Source of the DNA: Natronoarchaeum rubrum
GTDB taxonomy: Archaea > Halobacteriota > Halobacteria > Halobacteriales > Natronoarchaeaceae
Direction of reading: 5' to 3'
NCBI RefSeq assembly: GCF_024494695.1
Contig: NZ_JANHDP010000006.1
Location: forward strand, 223,399-287,398
Length of the DNA: 64,000 bases
Below, one piece after another: positions 1-8,492 of this stretch. Numbering within the stretch: position 1 is the first letter of the stretch; each line of letters begins with the position of its first letter. Below the pieces are notes generated by a model. The model had not been told where the DNA came from. It ran no database searches and worked only from the letters and a program-made list of their open reading frames with translations. Both the position numbers and the translations under genes were made by a program.

Positions 1-811
1 CCCAGTCGATCTCCTGGGCGCGGGCGGTCATCCCGTCGCGCGATTCGACCGAGCGCACGGAGACGACCCAGCCGTGGACGCGGTTGTCGCCCTTGACGCC
101 GGTGGCCTTCCCGATGACGGCCGCGAGCGCCTGCCACGGCTCGTACTCCTCGAGTTCCTCCTCGACGACGTGGTTAGCCTCGCGGGCGACCTCGAGTTTC
201 TCCTCGGTGACGGGCCCGATGATCCGCACCGCGAGCCCCGGGCCGGGGAACGGCATCCGCTCGGCGATGATCTCTTCGAGGTCGAGCTCGCGGGCGACCT
301 CGCGGACCTCGTCCTTGTAGAGGTCGCGCATCGGCTCGACGATGCCGTCGAAGTCGATGCGTTCGGGCAAGCCGCCGACGTTGTGGTGGGACTTGATCGT
401 CCCTTCGGACTCGATGCGGTCGGGGTAGATCGTCCCCTGAACGAGGTAGTCGGCGTCGACCTCGCGGGCGACGGTCTCGAACTCCCGGATGAACTGCTCG
501 CCGATGATGTGGCGCTTCTCCTCGGGGTCGGTGACGCCCTCCAGCTCGTCGAGGAACCGGTCTTTGGCGTCGACGATCCGCAGGCTCTCCATGTAGTCGA
601 ACGTCTCGCGGATCTCCTCGGTCTCGCCCTTGCGCATGAGGCCGGTGTCGACGTACACCGCGGTCAGCTGGGTGCCGATGGCCTCGTAGGCCAGCGCGGC
701 GGCCGTCGAAGAGTCGACGCCGCCCGAAAGGCCGATCACGGCGTTGGCGTCGCCGACTTCCTCGGCGATCTCGTCGATCTTCTCGGGGATGAAGGAGTCG
801 ACGTCGACCAT
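1..811 (-). CDS. guaAb: GMP synthase subunit B (ATP pyrophosphatase/synthase part), 3' end outside the window
   Basis: This enzyme amidates XMP to GMP with ATP, using ammonia from a separate glutaminase subunit, as is usual in archaea where GuaA is split. About 270 codons are visible and the C-terminus lies outside the window. The N-terminus reads [20 protein letters not shown], followed by the PP-loop [11 protein letters not shown] that binds ATP. Further on come the conserved [10 protein letters not shown] and the dimerisation-domain stretch [14 protein letters not shown]. The start ATG shares one base with the stop TGA of the CTP synthase gene, so the two are co-transcribed. The pairing is a coherent nucleotide-synthesis operon: CTP and GMP formation, both amidotransferase reactions. 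Confidence 0.96.
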   Translation of the reverse strand, partial: MVDVDSFIPEKIDEIAEEVGDANAVIGLSGGVDSSTAAALAYEAIGTQLTAVYVDTGLMRKGETEEIRETFDYMESLRIVDAKDRFLDELEGVTDPEEKRHIIGEQFIREFETVAREVDADYLVQGTIYPDRIESEGTIKSHHNVGGLPERIDFDGIVEPMRDLYKDEVREVARELDLEEIIAERMPFPGPGLAVRIIGPVTEEKLEVAREANHVVEEELEEYEPWQALAAVIGKATGVKGDNRVHGWVVSVRSVESRDGMTARAQEIDW

Positions 812-2475
812 CAGACCTCCACCTCCTTGTGGTCCTCGACCGCTCCGTCGACGCCGGTCAGGTCGAGCACCGCGTCGAGGAAGCCGACGAACGGCGGGCT
901 CGCGCGGGTCGGTCGCGACCGGAACTCGGGGTGGAACTGCGTCCCGAGGAAGTAGGGGTGGTCGTCGAGTTCGACGATCTCCATCCGGTTGTTGGACTTG
1001 CCGGAGAAGACGAGGCCCGCCTCCTCCAGTCGCTCGATGTACTCGGGGTTGACCTCGTAGCGGTGGCGGTGGCGCTCGGTGCAGGACGTCGACCCGTACA
1101 CCTCGTGGGCGAGAGTCCCGGTCTCGATGTCGGTCTCGTGGGCGCCCAGCCGCATCGTCCCGCCCATGTCCTCGACCTCGTACTGCTCGGGCAGGATGTC
1201 GATGACGGGGTAGGGAGTGTCCTCGTTGATCTCGGCGGAGTGGGCGTCCTCGAGACCCAGCACGTTGCGGGCGTACTCGACGACGGCCATCTGGAAGCCG
1301 AGACAGAGCCCGAGGTAGGGCACCTCGTTCTCGCGGGCGTACCGGACGGCCTCGATCTTGCCCTCGGTGCCGCGCGAGCCGAAGCCGCCGGGGACGACGA
1401 TCCCGTCGACGTCGTCGAGCTGGCCGTCGTGACCGCCGGCGAGCTCCTCGGAGTGGATCCACGTCGTTTCGACGTCGACGCCGGCTTCGAGGCCAGCGTG
1501 CTTGAGCGACTCGTGGATCGACATGTAGGCGTCTTCGAGACCGTACTTTCCGACCAGCGCGATCTCGACTTCGCCGGTGCGCTCCTTGGTGACGAGGTCG
1601 CGCCAGTCGTTGTCGCGCTCGCTCTTGGGGAGCGCGTCGTCGGCGAGGTCGAGGCGTTCCATCACGTACTCGTCGAGGCCTTCCTCCTCGACGACCAGCG
1701 GGACGTGATACACGTCCTCGACGTCGGGGTTCGAGAACACGGCGTCGGTCGGCACGTCACAGAACAGCGCGATCTTCTCCTTCGTTTCGGGGTCGAGGTG
1801 GTCGTCGCAGCGCCCGACGAGGATGTCGGGCTGGAGCCCGATCGAGCGCAGCTCCTTGACGCTGTGCTGGGTGGGCTTGGTCTTCTGTTCGCCGTTCTTC
1901 GAGTAGGGGACGAGCGTGACGTGGGTAAAGAGAATGTCGCCCTCGTCTTCCTCGTGGGCGAACTGGCGGAGCGCTTCGAGGTACGGCATCCCCTCGATGT
2001 CGCCGACGGTGCCGCCGACCTCGATGAGACAGACGTCGGTGCCCTCGGCGGCCTCGCGGATGCGCCGCTTGATGTCGTTGGTGATGTGGGGGATGATCTG
2101 GACCGTCTTACCCAGGTAGTCGCCCGAGCGCTCCTTCTCGATGACGTGCTGGTAGGTCTTGCCCGTCGTGATGTTGTGATCGAAGGTCATGTCCTCGTCG
2201 AGGAACCGCTCGTAGTTCCCCAGGTCGAGGTCGACCTCGCCGCCGTCCTTGAGGACGTACACTTCCCCGTGCTGGTAGGGGTTCATCGTCCCGGCGTCGA
2301 CGTTGAGATACGGGTCGATCTTGACCGCGGTCACGTCGAACCCGGCGTTCTTGAGGAGTCGGCCGGTGCTGGCGGCCGTGATCCCCTTGCCGAGTCCTGA
2401 CATCACGCCCCCGGTGACGAAAATGAACTTGTTCCCGAGGGTCGGGTCGTAGTCGGTGTCCGATTCGGTCGGCAT
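811..2475 (-). CDS. pyrG: CTP synthase
   Basis: It converts UTP, ATP and glutamine to CTP in the cytoplasm. The product is 554 residues, the usual family length. The N-terminal amidoligase domain opens with [20 protein letters not shown] and contains the [15 protein letters not shown] and [20 protein letters not shown] blocks. The C-terminal class I glutaminase domain has the nucleophile in GLCLGFQ (roughly residue 385) and the His-Glu pair in FHPEF. A longer frame runs upstream to 2541, but the ATG at 2475 gives the normal family N-terminus ([11 protein letters not shown]). It is the first gene of a tight operon with GMP synthase subunit B. Confidence 0.97.
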   Translation of the reverse strand: MPTESDTDYDPTLGNKFIFVTGGVMSGLGKGITAASTGRLLKNAGFDVTAVKIDPYLNVDAGTMNPYQHGEVYVLKDGGEVDLDLGNYERFLDEDMTFDHNITTGKTYQHVIEKERSGDYLGKTVQIIPHITNDIKRRIREAAEGTDVCLIEVGGTVGDIEGMPYLEALRQFAHEEDEGDILFTHVTLVPYSKNGEQKTKPTQHSVKELRSIGLQPDILVGRCDDHLDPETKEKIALFCDVPTDAVFSNPDVEDVYHVPLVVEEEGLDEYVMERLDLADDALPKSERDNDWRDLVTKERTGEVEIALVGKYGLEDAYMSIHESLKHAGLEAGVDVETTWIHSEELAGGHDGQLDDVDGIVVPGGFGSRGTEGKIEAVRYARENEVPYLGLCLGFQMAVVEYARNVLGLEDAHSAEINEDTPYPVIDILPEQYEVEDMGGTMRLGAHETDIETGTLAHEVYGSTSCTERHRHRYEVNPEYIERLEEAGLVFSGKSNNRMEIVELDDHPYFLGTQFHPEFRSRPTRASPPFVGFLDAVLDLTGVDGAVEDHKEVEV

Positions 2476-2653
2476 ACCGACTTTCCGCGAGCGTTCGTCA
2501 AAACGATTTCGGAGAGCGCGCGGCGCGTGAAACGATGCCACGCGCGATCAGAACGTCGCACGGGGCGCTATCGTCGTAGACCGTGAGGGCCGCGGCGACG
2601 TCACGTCGACTCGGCGGACGAGCGTACGGGGGACCGCTTCCGCCGCCCGAACG

Positions 2654-2660
2654 TTTACTA
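2654..2660 (+). promoter_or_regulatory. TATA-like box TTTACTA
   Basis: The box lies about 30 bases before the ATG at 2687, the spacing expected for a leaderless haloarchaeal transcript starting at that ATG rather than at the kinase start at 2782. The rest of the 306-base gap between pyrG and the kinase holds the mini-ORF listed next and no other feature I recognise. Confidence 0.4.
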
Positions 2661-2686
2661 CGGATAACTCGCTGTAGTTCGATAAC

Positions 2687-2785
2687 ATGAGGCGCGCAGG
2701 ACCGATCGGTCGAGCGGAGTCGCTCCGAGCGGCCGCGTCGCGATCGACGCTCTCCCGGCAGTTCCCCGGCCGCGTGGTACCGTGA
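2687..2785 (+). CDS. possible 32-residue leader ORF overlapping the kinase start
   Basis: An ATG at the expected transcription start opens 32 codons (MRRAGPIGRAESLR...) whose TGA overlaps the GTG start of the following kinase gene as GTGA. The peptide is basic, unlike typical haloarchaeal proteins, and I recognise no family. It may be a translated leader that couples translation to the kinase, or simply a 5' leader that is open by chance. An extension of the kinase itself is unlikely: the frame differs, and the GTG start at 2782 aligns well with the N-terminus of the downstream paralogue. Confidence 0.3.
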   Translation: MRRAGPIGRAESLRAAASRSTLSRQFPGRVVP

Positions 2786-4227
2786 GCGCCGGGCGCGGGA
2801 GCGACCGGTCGCTCTCGGACGCGTTCGCGACGGCCGTCGACGCCGCGCCGGGAACGGTGTACCGGCGGGACGCCGACGGCGACCAGCCGATCCGGGCGGC
2901 GAGCGACGGGATCGCCGACCTGACGGGGTACGACGCCGACGCGCTGACGAGCGAGGGCCGGGGCTGGCTGGAACTCGTTCACCCCGACGACCGCGAGGAC
3001 GTCCGCACGGCGGTCGCCGACGCCGACGACGAGGCCCGCGAGACGACCTACCGGATCGAGCGAGCGGACGGCGGCGTCCGGTTCGTCCGCGACCGGTTTC
3101 TCGCCGCGCCCGACGATTCGGCCGCGGTGGAGGGGGTCGCCCTCGACGTGACCGAGACCGAACGGCGGCGGCGCGAACTGGCCGACGACGCCGAGCTGCT
3201 GGAGACGATCTTCGAGCATATCCCGATCCACGTCTTCGTGAAGGACTGCGAGGGACGCCACGTCCACCGGAGCGACTACCTCGATTTTCCCGAGACCGTG
3301 ATCGGCAAGCGCGACATCGACGTCGACTTCATCAACGAGGAGTCGGCGCGGGCCGCCTACGAGGACGACATGCGGGTGATCGAGGCGGGCGAGACGGTGC
3401 TCGACCAGGAGGAACACTACCCGGCGGTCGGCGAGTGGGACCTCACCTCGAAGGTGCCGCTGTACGACGAGGACGGCGAGGTGATGGGCCTGCTCGGCGC
3501 CACCAGACGGATCACCGAGCGCAAGCGCGCCGAGCAGGAGCTCCGGCGCAAGACCGAGCGGCTCGACAGCTTCGCCGACGTGGTCGCCAACGACATCCGG
3601 CAGCCGCTGAGCGAGGCCCAACGCCGCGCCCGGCAGGTCGACGATCCCGCCGCCGACGACGCGCACGTCGAGGCGGCCCGCGAGGCGATCCAGCGCGCGG
3701 GCGCCGTCGTCGACGACGTGCTCGCGCTCTCGCGCGACGGCGAGCTCTCGCTCGATCCCGAACCGGTGTCGCTTCGGGAGGTGGTCGACGACGCCTGGAA
3801 CCGCGTGGCCGACGACGGGGACGCGCTCGCGGCGCCCGAGGACGTCGAACTCCGCGCCGACCGCCCGCACCTCCGGCGGGCGTTCGAGAACCTGTTCCGG
3901 CGCGGCGTAGCCCCGGCGGCCGTCGAGGCGATCGACGAGGGGTTCGCCGTCGAACTCGCCGGCTGGACGGACACCTCGCGAGAGCGGCCGACCGGGAGCG
4001 ATCCGCAGACGGCTGAGGCAGGACGGCGGAGCGACGGCGCCGGGCTCGAACTGGGGCTCGTCGAGGAGATCGTCACGGGCCACGGATGGTCGATCCGGGT
4101 GGCGAGCGGAGCGTCCCCGACGGACCCGACGCCCGAGGCCGCCGAGGCGCCGACCGACGGGACGCGAATCGAAGTCACGGGCATCGAACTGCGGGGACCG
4201 ACCGACGACACGGAGCGATCGGAATGA
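2782..4227 (+). CDS. degenerate PAS-domain histidine kinase (pseudokinase)
   Basis: The 481-residue protein is a cytoplasmic sensor with no membrane segment. It has two PAS-like domains (about residues 15-135 and 140-250, including RGWLELVHPDDRED and GLLGATRRITERKRAEQEL) followed by a kinase module. The H-box reads VVANDIRQPL with Asn near residue 270 where the phospho-accepting His should be. The N-box reads ENLFRRGVAPA with its Asn lost. The G1 box DxGxG is absent, and only a G2 remnant (GAGLELGLVEEIVTGHGWS) remains. It therefore should neither autophosphorylate nor bind ATP normally. It starts with GTG, and its stop overlaps the next start as ATGA; the next gene is an intact paralogue. It probably acts as a sensing partner or regulator of that kinase (inference). 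Confidence 0.88.
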   Translation: MSAGRGSDRSLSDAFATAVDAAPGTVYRRDADGDQPIRAASDGIADLTGYDADALTSEGRGWLELVHPDDREDVRTAVADADDEARETTYRIERADGGVRFVRDRFLAAPDDSAAVEGVALDVTETERRRRELADDAELLETIFEHIPIHVFVKDCEGRHVHRSDYLDFPETVIGKRDIDVDFINEESARAAYEDDMRVIEAGETVLDQEEHYPAVGEWDLTSKVPLYDEDGEVMGLLGATRRITERKRAEQELRRKTERLDSFADVVANDIRQPLSEAQRRARQVDDPAADDAHVEAAREAIQRAGAVVDDVLALSRDGELSLDPEPVSLREVVDDAWNRVADDGDALAAPEDVELRADRPHLRRAFENLFRRGVAPAAVEAIDEGFAVELAGWTDTSRERPTGSDPQTAEAGRRSDGAGLELGLVEEIVTGHGWSIRVASGASPTDPTPEAAEAPTDGTRIEVTGIELRGPTDDTERSE

Positions 4228-5651
4228 CCGGAGACCGGACGTTCGACGACGTGCTCGACAGGGTCGCCGGCGCCGCGTCAGGGGCGACCTACCGGCGGCG
4301 GCGCGACGGCGACCAGCCGCTGCGCTCGGCCTGCGAGGGCTGGTGCGAGCTACTCGGCGTCGAGCCCGAGGCGCTCGATGGGACTGATCGCGGCTGGCTC
4401 GACATCGTTCATCCCGACGACCGCAAGGACGTTCGCGACGCCGTTGCGAACCTGTCGTCGGGGGAGCGCGTCGACGCGACCTACCGCGTCCGACACGATG
4501 GAGGCGACGACCGCCCCCGATGCGAGGGCGGGGAGTACCGATGGATCCGCGACAGGGGAATCGTCCCCGAGGACGATCCCGACACGATCGAGGGCGTCCT
4601 GTTCGACGTGACCGACGAGCGAGAGGAGATCGCCGACCTCGAAGAGGACTCGCAGCTGCTCGACGGCATCTTCGAGAGCATCCCCGTCCACCTGTTCGTC
4701 AAGGACGACGACGGCGTCCACCTGCGGGTGAGCGACCAGCGGGAGATGGGCGAGTCGCTCGTCGGGAAGACCGACCTGGAGGTCGAGGGACGGCACGAAG
4801 ATGCCAAGCGGAGGGCCTACGAGGACGACCTGCAGGTGATCGAGGCGGGCGAACCGATCCTCGATCAGGAGGAGTACCTCTCCGAGTTCGACCAGTGGAA
4901 TCTCACCTCGAAGGTACCCTGGACGGACGACGACGGCGAGGTTGTGGGCCTGATCGGCGTCGCGCGGGACATCACCGAGCGCAAGCGCGCCGAACAGGAA
5001 CTGGAGCGAAAGACCGAGCGGCTCGCCGAGTTCGCCGACGTGGTCAGCCACGATATCAAGAACCCGCTGACGGTGGCCAACGGTCGCCTCGAACTCGCCG
5101 CCGCGACCGGCGAGTCCGAGCACGTCGAGGAAGTCGTCGAGGCGCTGAACCGGGCCGACGCCATCGTCGACGACGTGCTCGCGCTCTCGCGGCACGGCGA
5201 CGCCGAGCTCGACCCCGGCCCCGTCTCGCTGCGCGCGATCAGCCGCGGCGCCGGCCACTCGGTCTCGGCGCCCAGAGCAGATATCTCGCTGCCGCCCGAC
5301 ATCGATGTCGTGGCCGACCGCTCCCAGCTCCGGCGGCTGCTGGAGAACCTGTTCACGAACGCGGTCCAGCACGGCTGCCCGGACGTCTCGATCGACGTCG
5401 CCGTCACCAACGACGGGTTCACGGTCGCCGACGACGGCCCCGGCATCCCGCCCGAGGAGCGCGAGCGGGTGTTCGAGACGGCCTACACGACCCACGAGGA
5501 CGGCACCGGGTTTGGCCTGTCGATCGTTCGGGAGGTCGCCGACGCCCACGGGTGGTCGGTGTCGATCGGGGAGAGCGAGGCCGGGGGTGCGCGCTTGGAT
5601 ATCAGCGGCGTCGAACGCGCGGACGCCGACGATCAGAAGCCGGACGCCTGA
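4224..5651 (+). CDS. PAS-domain sensor histidine kinase (intact)
   Basis: The 475-residue soluble kinase is paralogous along its whole length to the gene before it. Two PAS-like domains (RGWLDIVHPDDRKD; GLIGVARDITERKRAEQEL) precede a HisKA domain with H-box VVSHDIKNPL, His near residue 275. The HATPase domain has N-box ENLFTNAVQHG, G1 DDGPGIPPEE and G2 GTGFGLSIV. All catalytic motifs are present, so it should autophosphorylate. No response regulator is adjacent, as is common for orphan haloarchaeal kinases. The ATG at 4224 overlaps the upstream stop (ATGA), so both proteins are made from one mRNA and could form heterodimers. Confidence 0.93.
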   Translation: MTGDRTFDDVLDRVAGAASGATYRRRRDGDQPLRSACEGWCELLGVEPEALDGTDRGWLDIVHPDDRKDVRDAVANLSSGERVDATYRVRHDGGDDRPRCEGGEYRWIRDRGIVPEDDPDTIEGVLFDVTDEREEIADLEEDSQLLDGIFESIPVHLFVKDDDGVHLRVSDQREMGESLVGKTDLEVEGRHEDAKRRAYEDDLQVIEAGEPILDQEEYLSEFDQWNLTSKVPWTDDDGEVVGLIGVARDITERKRAEQELERKTERLAEFADVVSHDIKNPLTVANGRLELAAATGESEHVEEVVEALNRADAIVDDVLALSRHGDAELDPGPVSLRAISRGAGHSVSAPRADISLPPDIDVVADRSQLRRLLENLFTNAVQHGCPDVSIDVAVTNDGFTVADDGPGIPPEERERVFETAYTTHEDGTGFGLSIVREVADAHGWSVSIGESEAGGARLDISGVERADADDQKPDA

Positions 5652-5661
5652 GCGGCGCTAC

Positions 5662-6276
5662 TCACGAGTTCTCGCCCAGTTCGGATGCCAGGAACGCCGC
5701 GGCGAGTTCGCCGACGCGGTCGTGCCGGCCCACGAAAAAGTGATCCGCCGGCAGCCGCTCGACCTCGCGGCCCAGTTCGGCGGCGCGCTCGGCGATCGGC
5801 GCCCAGTCGACGGTGTCGTCGCGCTCGCCGACGGCGATCTGGATCGGACAGTCGATCCGGTCGAGCACGGCGACGGCGTCGAGGTCGGGGCCGAGGCGCG
5901 CGGTCGGCGCGAGCGCCGAGAGCGCCCGCAGGTCGAGATCGGTCGCCGCGCACAGCGCGACCGAGGCGCCGAAGCTGTAGCCGAACAGGCCGACGGCGTC
6001 GTACTGGTCGGCCGCCCACGCGGCGGCGTCGCGTGCGTCCGCACGCTCGCCGACGCCCTCGTCCCACGGACCGTAGTCGAACCGTAGACAGTCGACGCCC
6101 CGCTCGCCGAGCGCGTCCGCGACGGAGCGCAGGCGGGCGTCCGATCGACTGCCGCCGTGCTGTGGGTGGGGCGGGCACGCGACGACGACGGCGTCGCTCT
6201 CGGCGCCGTCCGCGCTCGCTTCGTCCAGTCGGCCCCGAACGTCGCGCGCGCCGGGGACGATCACGGGGCGGGTCAT
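5662..6276 (-). CDS. alpha/beta hydrolase (dienelactone-hydrolase-like)
   Basis: The 204-residue cytoplasmic hydrolase has the nucleophile elbow GYSFGAS, an acid in VGERDDTVDW and a catalytic His in LPADHFFVGRHD, a complete Ser-Asp-His triad. An early HPQHGGSR segment suits the oxyanion region of the family. A longer frame reaches 6441, but the ATG at 6276 (MTRPVIVPGARD) gives the expected domain start. Its stop lies 10 bases from the stop of the convergent kinase gene, and it is divergent from the PspA-like gene. The substrate is unknown. Confidence 0.82.
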   Translation of the reverse strand: MTRPVIVPGARDVRGRLDEASADGAESDAVVVACPPHPQHGGSRSDARLRSVADALGERGVDCLRFDYGPWDEGVGERADARDAAAWAADQYDAVGLFGYSFGASVALCAATDLDLRALSALAPTARLGPDLDAVAVLDRIDCPIQIAVGERDDTVDWAPIAERAAELGREVERLPADHFFVGRHDRVGELAAAFLASELGENS

Positions 6277-6350
6277 AGTTCGGGAGTGTTCGCCGGTCGT
6301 GGCATGGTTCAGGTGGGTTCGGTGCGGAAATATTCGATACTCGTCGGTGG

Positions 6351-6360
6351 TGTTTTTACT
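6351..6360 (+). promoter_or_regulatory. T-rich TATA-like box before the PspA-like gene
   Basis: TGTTTTTACT is centred about 28 bases before the ATG at 6383, consistent with a leaderless message and deciding that start over the upstream in-frame ATG at 6299, which lies before the box. Confidence 0.45.
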
Positions 6361-6382
6361 CGCCGGGTGTTCAAGAGTTTGT

Positions 6383-7252
6383 ATGGGAGTACTCTCGCGC
6401 GCCTCGTACGTCATCCGGTCGAAGATCAACGCCGTCCTCAACAGGGCTGAAGATCCCTCTGAGACGCTCGACTACTCCTACGAGCAGTTGCGCGACGAGC
6501 TGCAGGACGTCAAGAAGGGGATCGCCGACCTGACGACCCAGAAGAAACGTCTGGAAATGCAGAAGCGACGGCTCGAGGAGAACGTCGAGAAGCACAACGA
6601 GCAGGCCCGGCAGGCCGTCTCGCAGGACCGCGAGGATCTGGCCCGGCAGGCGCTGGAAAAGAAGAAGACGAAGATGACCCAGATCGAGGAACTGGAGAGT
6701 CAGATCGCCGACCTCCAGAAGACGCAGGACGGGCTCGTCGAACAGAAAGAGACCCTCCAGCAGCGCATCGAGGAGTTCCGCACGAAAAAGGAGACGATCA
6801 AGGCGCGCCACGAGGCCGCCGAGGCCAGCGCGCGCGTCTCGGAGGCGGTCACCGGTGCCGGCGACCAGTTCCAGGACGTCAACCGCGCCATCGAGCGCGC
6901 CGAGGAGAACACCGAGGAGTTGGAAGCCCGTTCGGCCGCGCTCGACGAACTTCAAGAGGAGGGCGTCCTCGAAGACCAGCTCTCGGACAAGAGTGATCTC
7001 GAACGCGAGCTCGAAGACGTCACCACGCAGGGGCAGGTCGACGCCGAACTGGAGACGCTGAAGGCCGACATGGGCGAGGAGACCGAGTCCAGCACCGACG
7101 GCGGTTCGGTCGACGAGGAGCCGTCGGCGACCGACGAAACGACGGCCGACCTCGAAGCCGAGCTCAGCGAGAGCGACGGCGGCGCCGACGTCTCCGACGA
7201 GGAGATCGAGTCCGAGTTGAGCGACCTCAAAGAGCAGAACGACGACGCCTGA
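6383..7252 (+). CDS. PspA/IM30-family coiled-coil protein
   Basis: PspA/Vipp1 proteins coat and protect membranes as ESCRT-III-like polymers. This 289-residue protein starts MGVLSRASYVIRSKINAVLN, the amphipathic helix typical of the family. A continuous charged coiled coil follows from about residue 30 to 225 (for example LEMQKRRLEENVEKHNEQAR), then an acidic disordered tail of about 60 residues rich in Asp, Glu and Ser. There is no pspF/pspB/pspC context. It is likely a stress or membrane-maintenance protein; the family call is firm, the role inferred. Confidence 0.88.
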   Translation: MGVLSRASYVIRSKINAVLNRAEDPSETLDYSYEQLRDELQDVKKGIADLTTQKKRLEMQKRRLEENVEKHNEQARQAVSQDREDLARQALEKKKTKMTQIEELESQIADLQKTQDGLVEQKETLQQRIEEFRTKKETIKARHEAAEASARVSEAVTGAGDQFQDVNRAIERAEENTEELEARSAALDELQEEGVLEDQLSDKSDLERELEDVTTQGQVDAELETLKADMGEETESSTDGGSVDEEPSATDETTADLEAELSESDGGADVSDEEIESELSDLKEQNDDA

Positions 7253-7326
7253 GCGGAGCCGGCGGTCGGCTGCGATCTCTTGTCCACCCACGCTTTTGTG
7301 GCGCGTCGCTGACACCCGTACGTACC

Positions 7327-7407
7327 GTGTCCGGGCAGGACAGCGGCAGGTGCGGATCGGACGAAGCTGACGGCGACGAGCCGAGAGCGGAGGCGCCACT
7401 CGCGTGA
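7327..7407 (+). CDS. possible 26-residue leader ORF overlapping the membrane-protein start
   Basis: A GTG about 30 bases after CTTTTGTG (7293-7300) opens 26 codons (product beginning MSGQDSGRCGSDEADGDEP) whose TGA overlaps the next GTG start as GTGA. The composition is acidic, as in real haloarchaeal proteins. No family is recognised. It may be a coupled micro-ORF or a chance open leader. Confidence 0.3.
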   Translation: MSGQDSGRCGSDEADGDEPRAEAPLA

Positions 7408-8450
7408 GCCGAGCCGACATCGACTCGCCGCCGGCGGATACGATGCGCGAGCGGGCCGACGCCGGGCGGCTGAAGATGTGGTTCCTGCTCACCGGCAACC
7501 GGCTCGCGGTCGCCGCGGTAATCTTGCTGGTCGGGTGGGCGATCCTCGTCGCGCTCGCGGTCGTGGGCCCGAGTTCGATGCGAAAGCTCGTGACCACCCA
7601 ACTGGCCGGCGGGCTGTTCAGCTCGGTGCTCATCGCCGTCGTCACGACCGTCACGCTCGTACTGACGGTGTCCCAGCTGATCCTCTCGGAGGAGATCCGA
7701 CCGCTGGGCGAGGAGCGCGCGGAGATGGACGAGGAGTTGTCGTTCAAAGGATACGTCGAGGAGGTCATCGCTGCACCGGTGAGCCCGCCCGGCCCGGCGT
7801 CGTTCGCGCAGGAACTGGTCGAGGCGGTGCGTGCGAACGTCCGCGAACTCGAAGCCGCAGTCGAGGAGAGTCCGAGCGACGAGGGCGTCGCGGAGATCAG
7901 GCGGTTCGCCGAGACCGTCGAGGCCCACAGCGACGCGGTGGCCGAGCGTCTGGAGGATCGAGAGTTCGGCGGGTTTCAGGTGCTCGAACCGGTGCTGGAC
8001 TACAACTACGCCTGGAAGCTGTTCGCCGCGCGGGATCTCAGAAACACCTACGCCGACGCCCACGGCGACGACGTCGAGGCGGCGTTCGCGGGCGTCGTCG
8101 GCGCACTGGGGCTGTTCGGGCCGGCCCGCGAGTTCTTCAAATCGCTGTACTTCCAGTGGGAGATCATCGACGTCTCGCGGACGGTGCTGTACAGCTCGAT
8201 CCCGCCGCTGGCGATCGTCTCCTACATGAACCTCGCGTTCGACCCCAGCGCCGTCCCCGGCTGGTGGTTCGGACTCAGCGGCGCCTTCCTCTTTACCAGC
8301 CTCGCCTTCGGCGTCGCGCTGTCGCCGTTCGCGGTGCTTTTGGCGTACTTGCTGCGCGTACTGACCGTCGTCCGCCGGACGCTCGCGGTCGGCCCCTTCA
8401 TCCTGCGAGACACCGAGCAGGCGGTGCGTGCCGACCGCGAGGAGCGATAG
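7404..8450 (+). CDS. haloarchaeal membrane protein of unknown function
   Basis: The 348-residue protein has four likely membrane segments. Two lie near the N-terminus (about residues 34-54 and 65-92), then a soluble region of about 150 residues rich in Glu and Arg, then two more near the C-terminus (about 255-275 and 285-315). No catalytic motif was recognised. It uses a GTG start at 7404, or possibly the ATG at 7443. A T-run (ATTTTTTG, 8463-8470) follows the gene and may terminate it. It resembles integral membrane proteins found widely in haloarchaea, but I cannot name a function. Confidence 0.75.
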   Translation: MSRADIDSPPADTMRERADAGRLKMWFLLTGNRLAVAAVILLVGWAILVALAVVGPSSMRKLVTTQLAGGLFSSVLIAVVTTVTLVLTVSQLILSEEIRPLGEERAEMDEELSFKGYVEEVIAAPVSPPGPASFAQELVEAVRANVRELEAAVEESPSDEGVAEIRRFAETVEAHSDAVAERLEDREFGGFQVLEPVLDYNYAWKLFAARDLRNTYADAHGDDVEAAFAGVVGALGLFGPAREFFKSLYFQWEIIDVSRTVLYSSIPPLAIVSYMNLAFDPSAVPGWWFGLSGAFLFTSLAFGVALSPFAVLLAYLLRVLTVVRRTLAVGPFILRDTEQAVRADREER

Positions 8451-8492
8451 CCGCTCCGTGCGATTTTTTGCGATCCGCGGCGAGGATCGGCT

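Noticed and set aside
829..2400. Long plus-strand open frame opposite pyrG (and similar long frames opposite ppc, ilvD, the transducer, OCD and other genes)
   Set aside because: Mirror frames of GC-rich haloarchaeal genes: GC-rich third positions remove stops on the opposite strand. The translated products lack any family motif, while the true genes have full motifs.
2548..4083. Minus-strand open frame of 511 codons across the first kinase
   Set aside because: No recognisable domain, and the plus strand carries PAS motifs in the same place.
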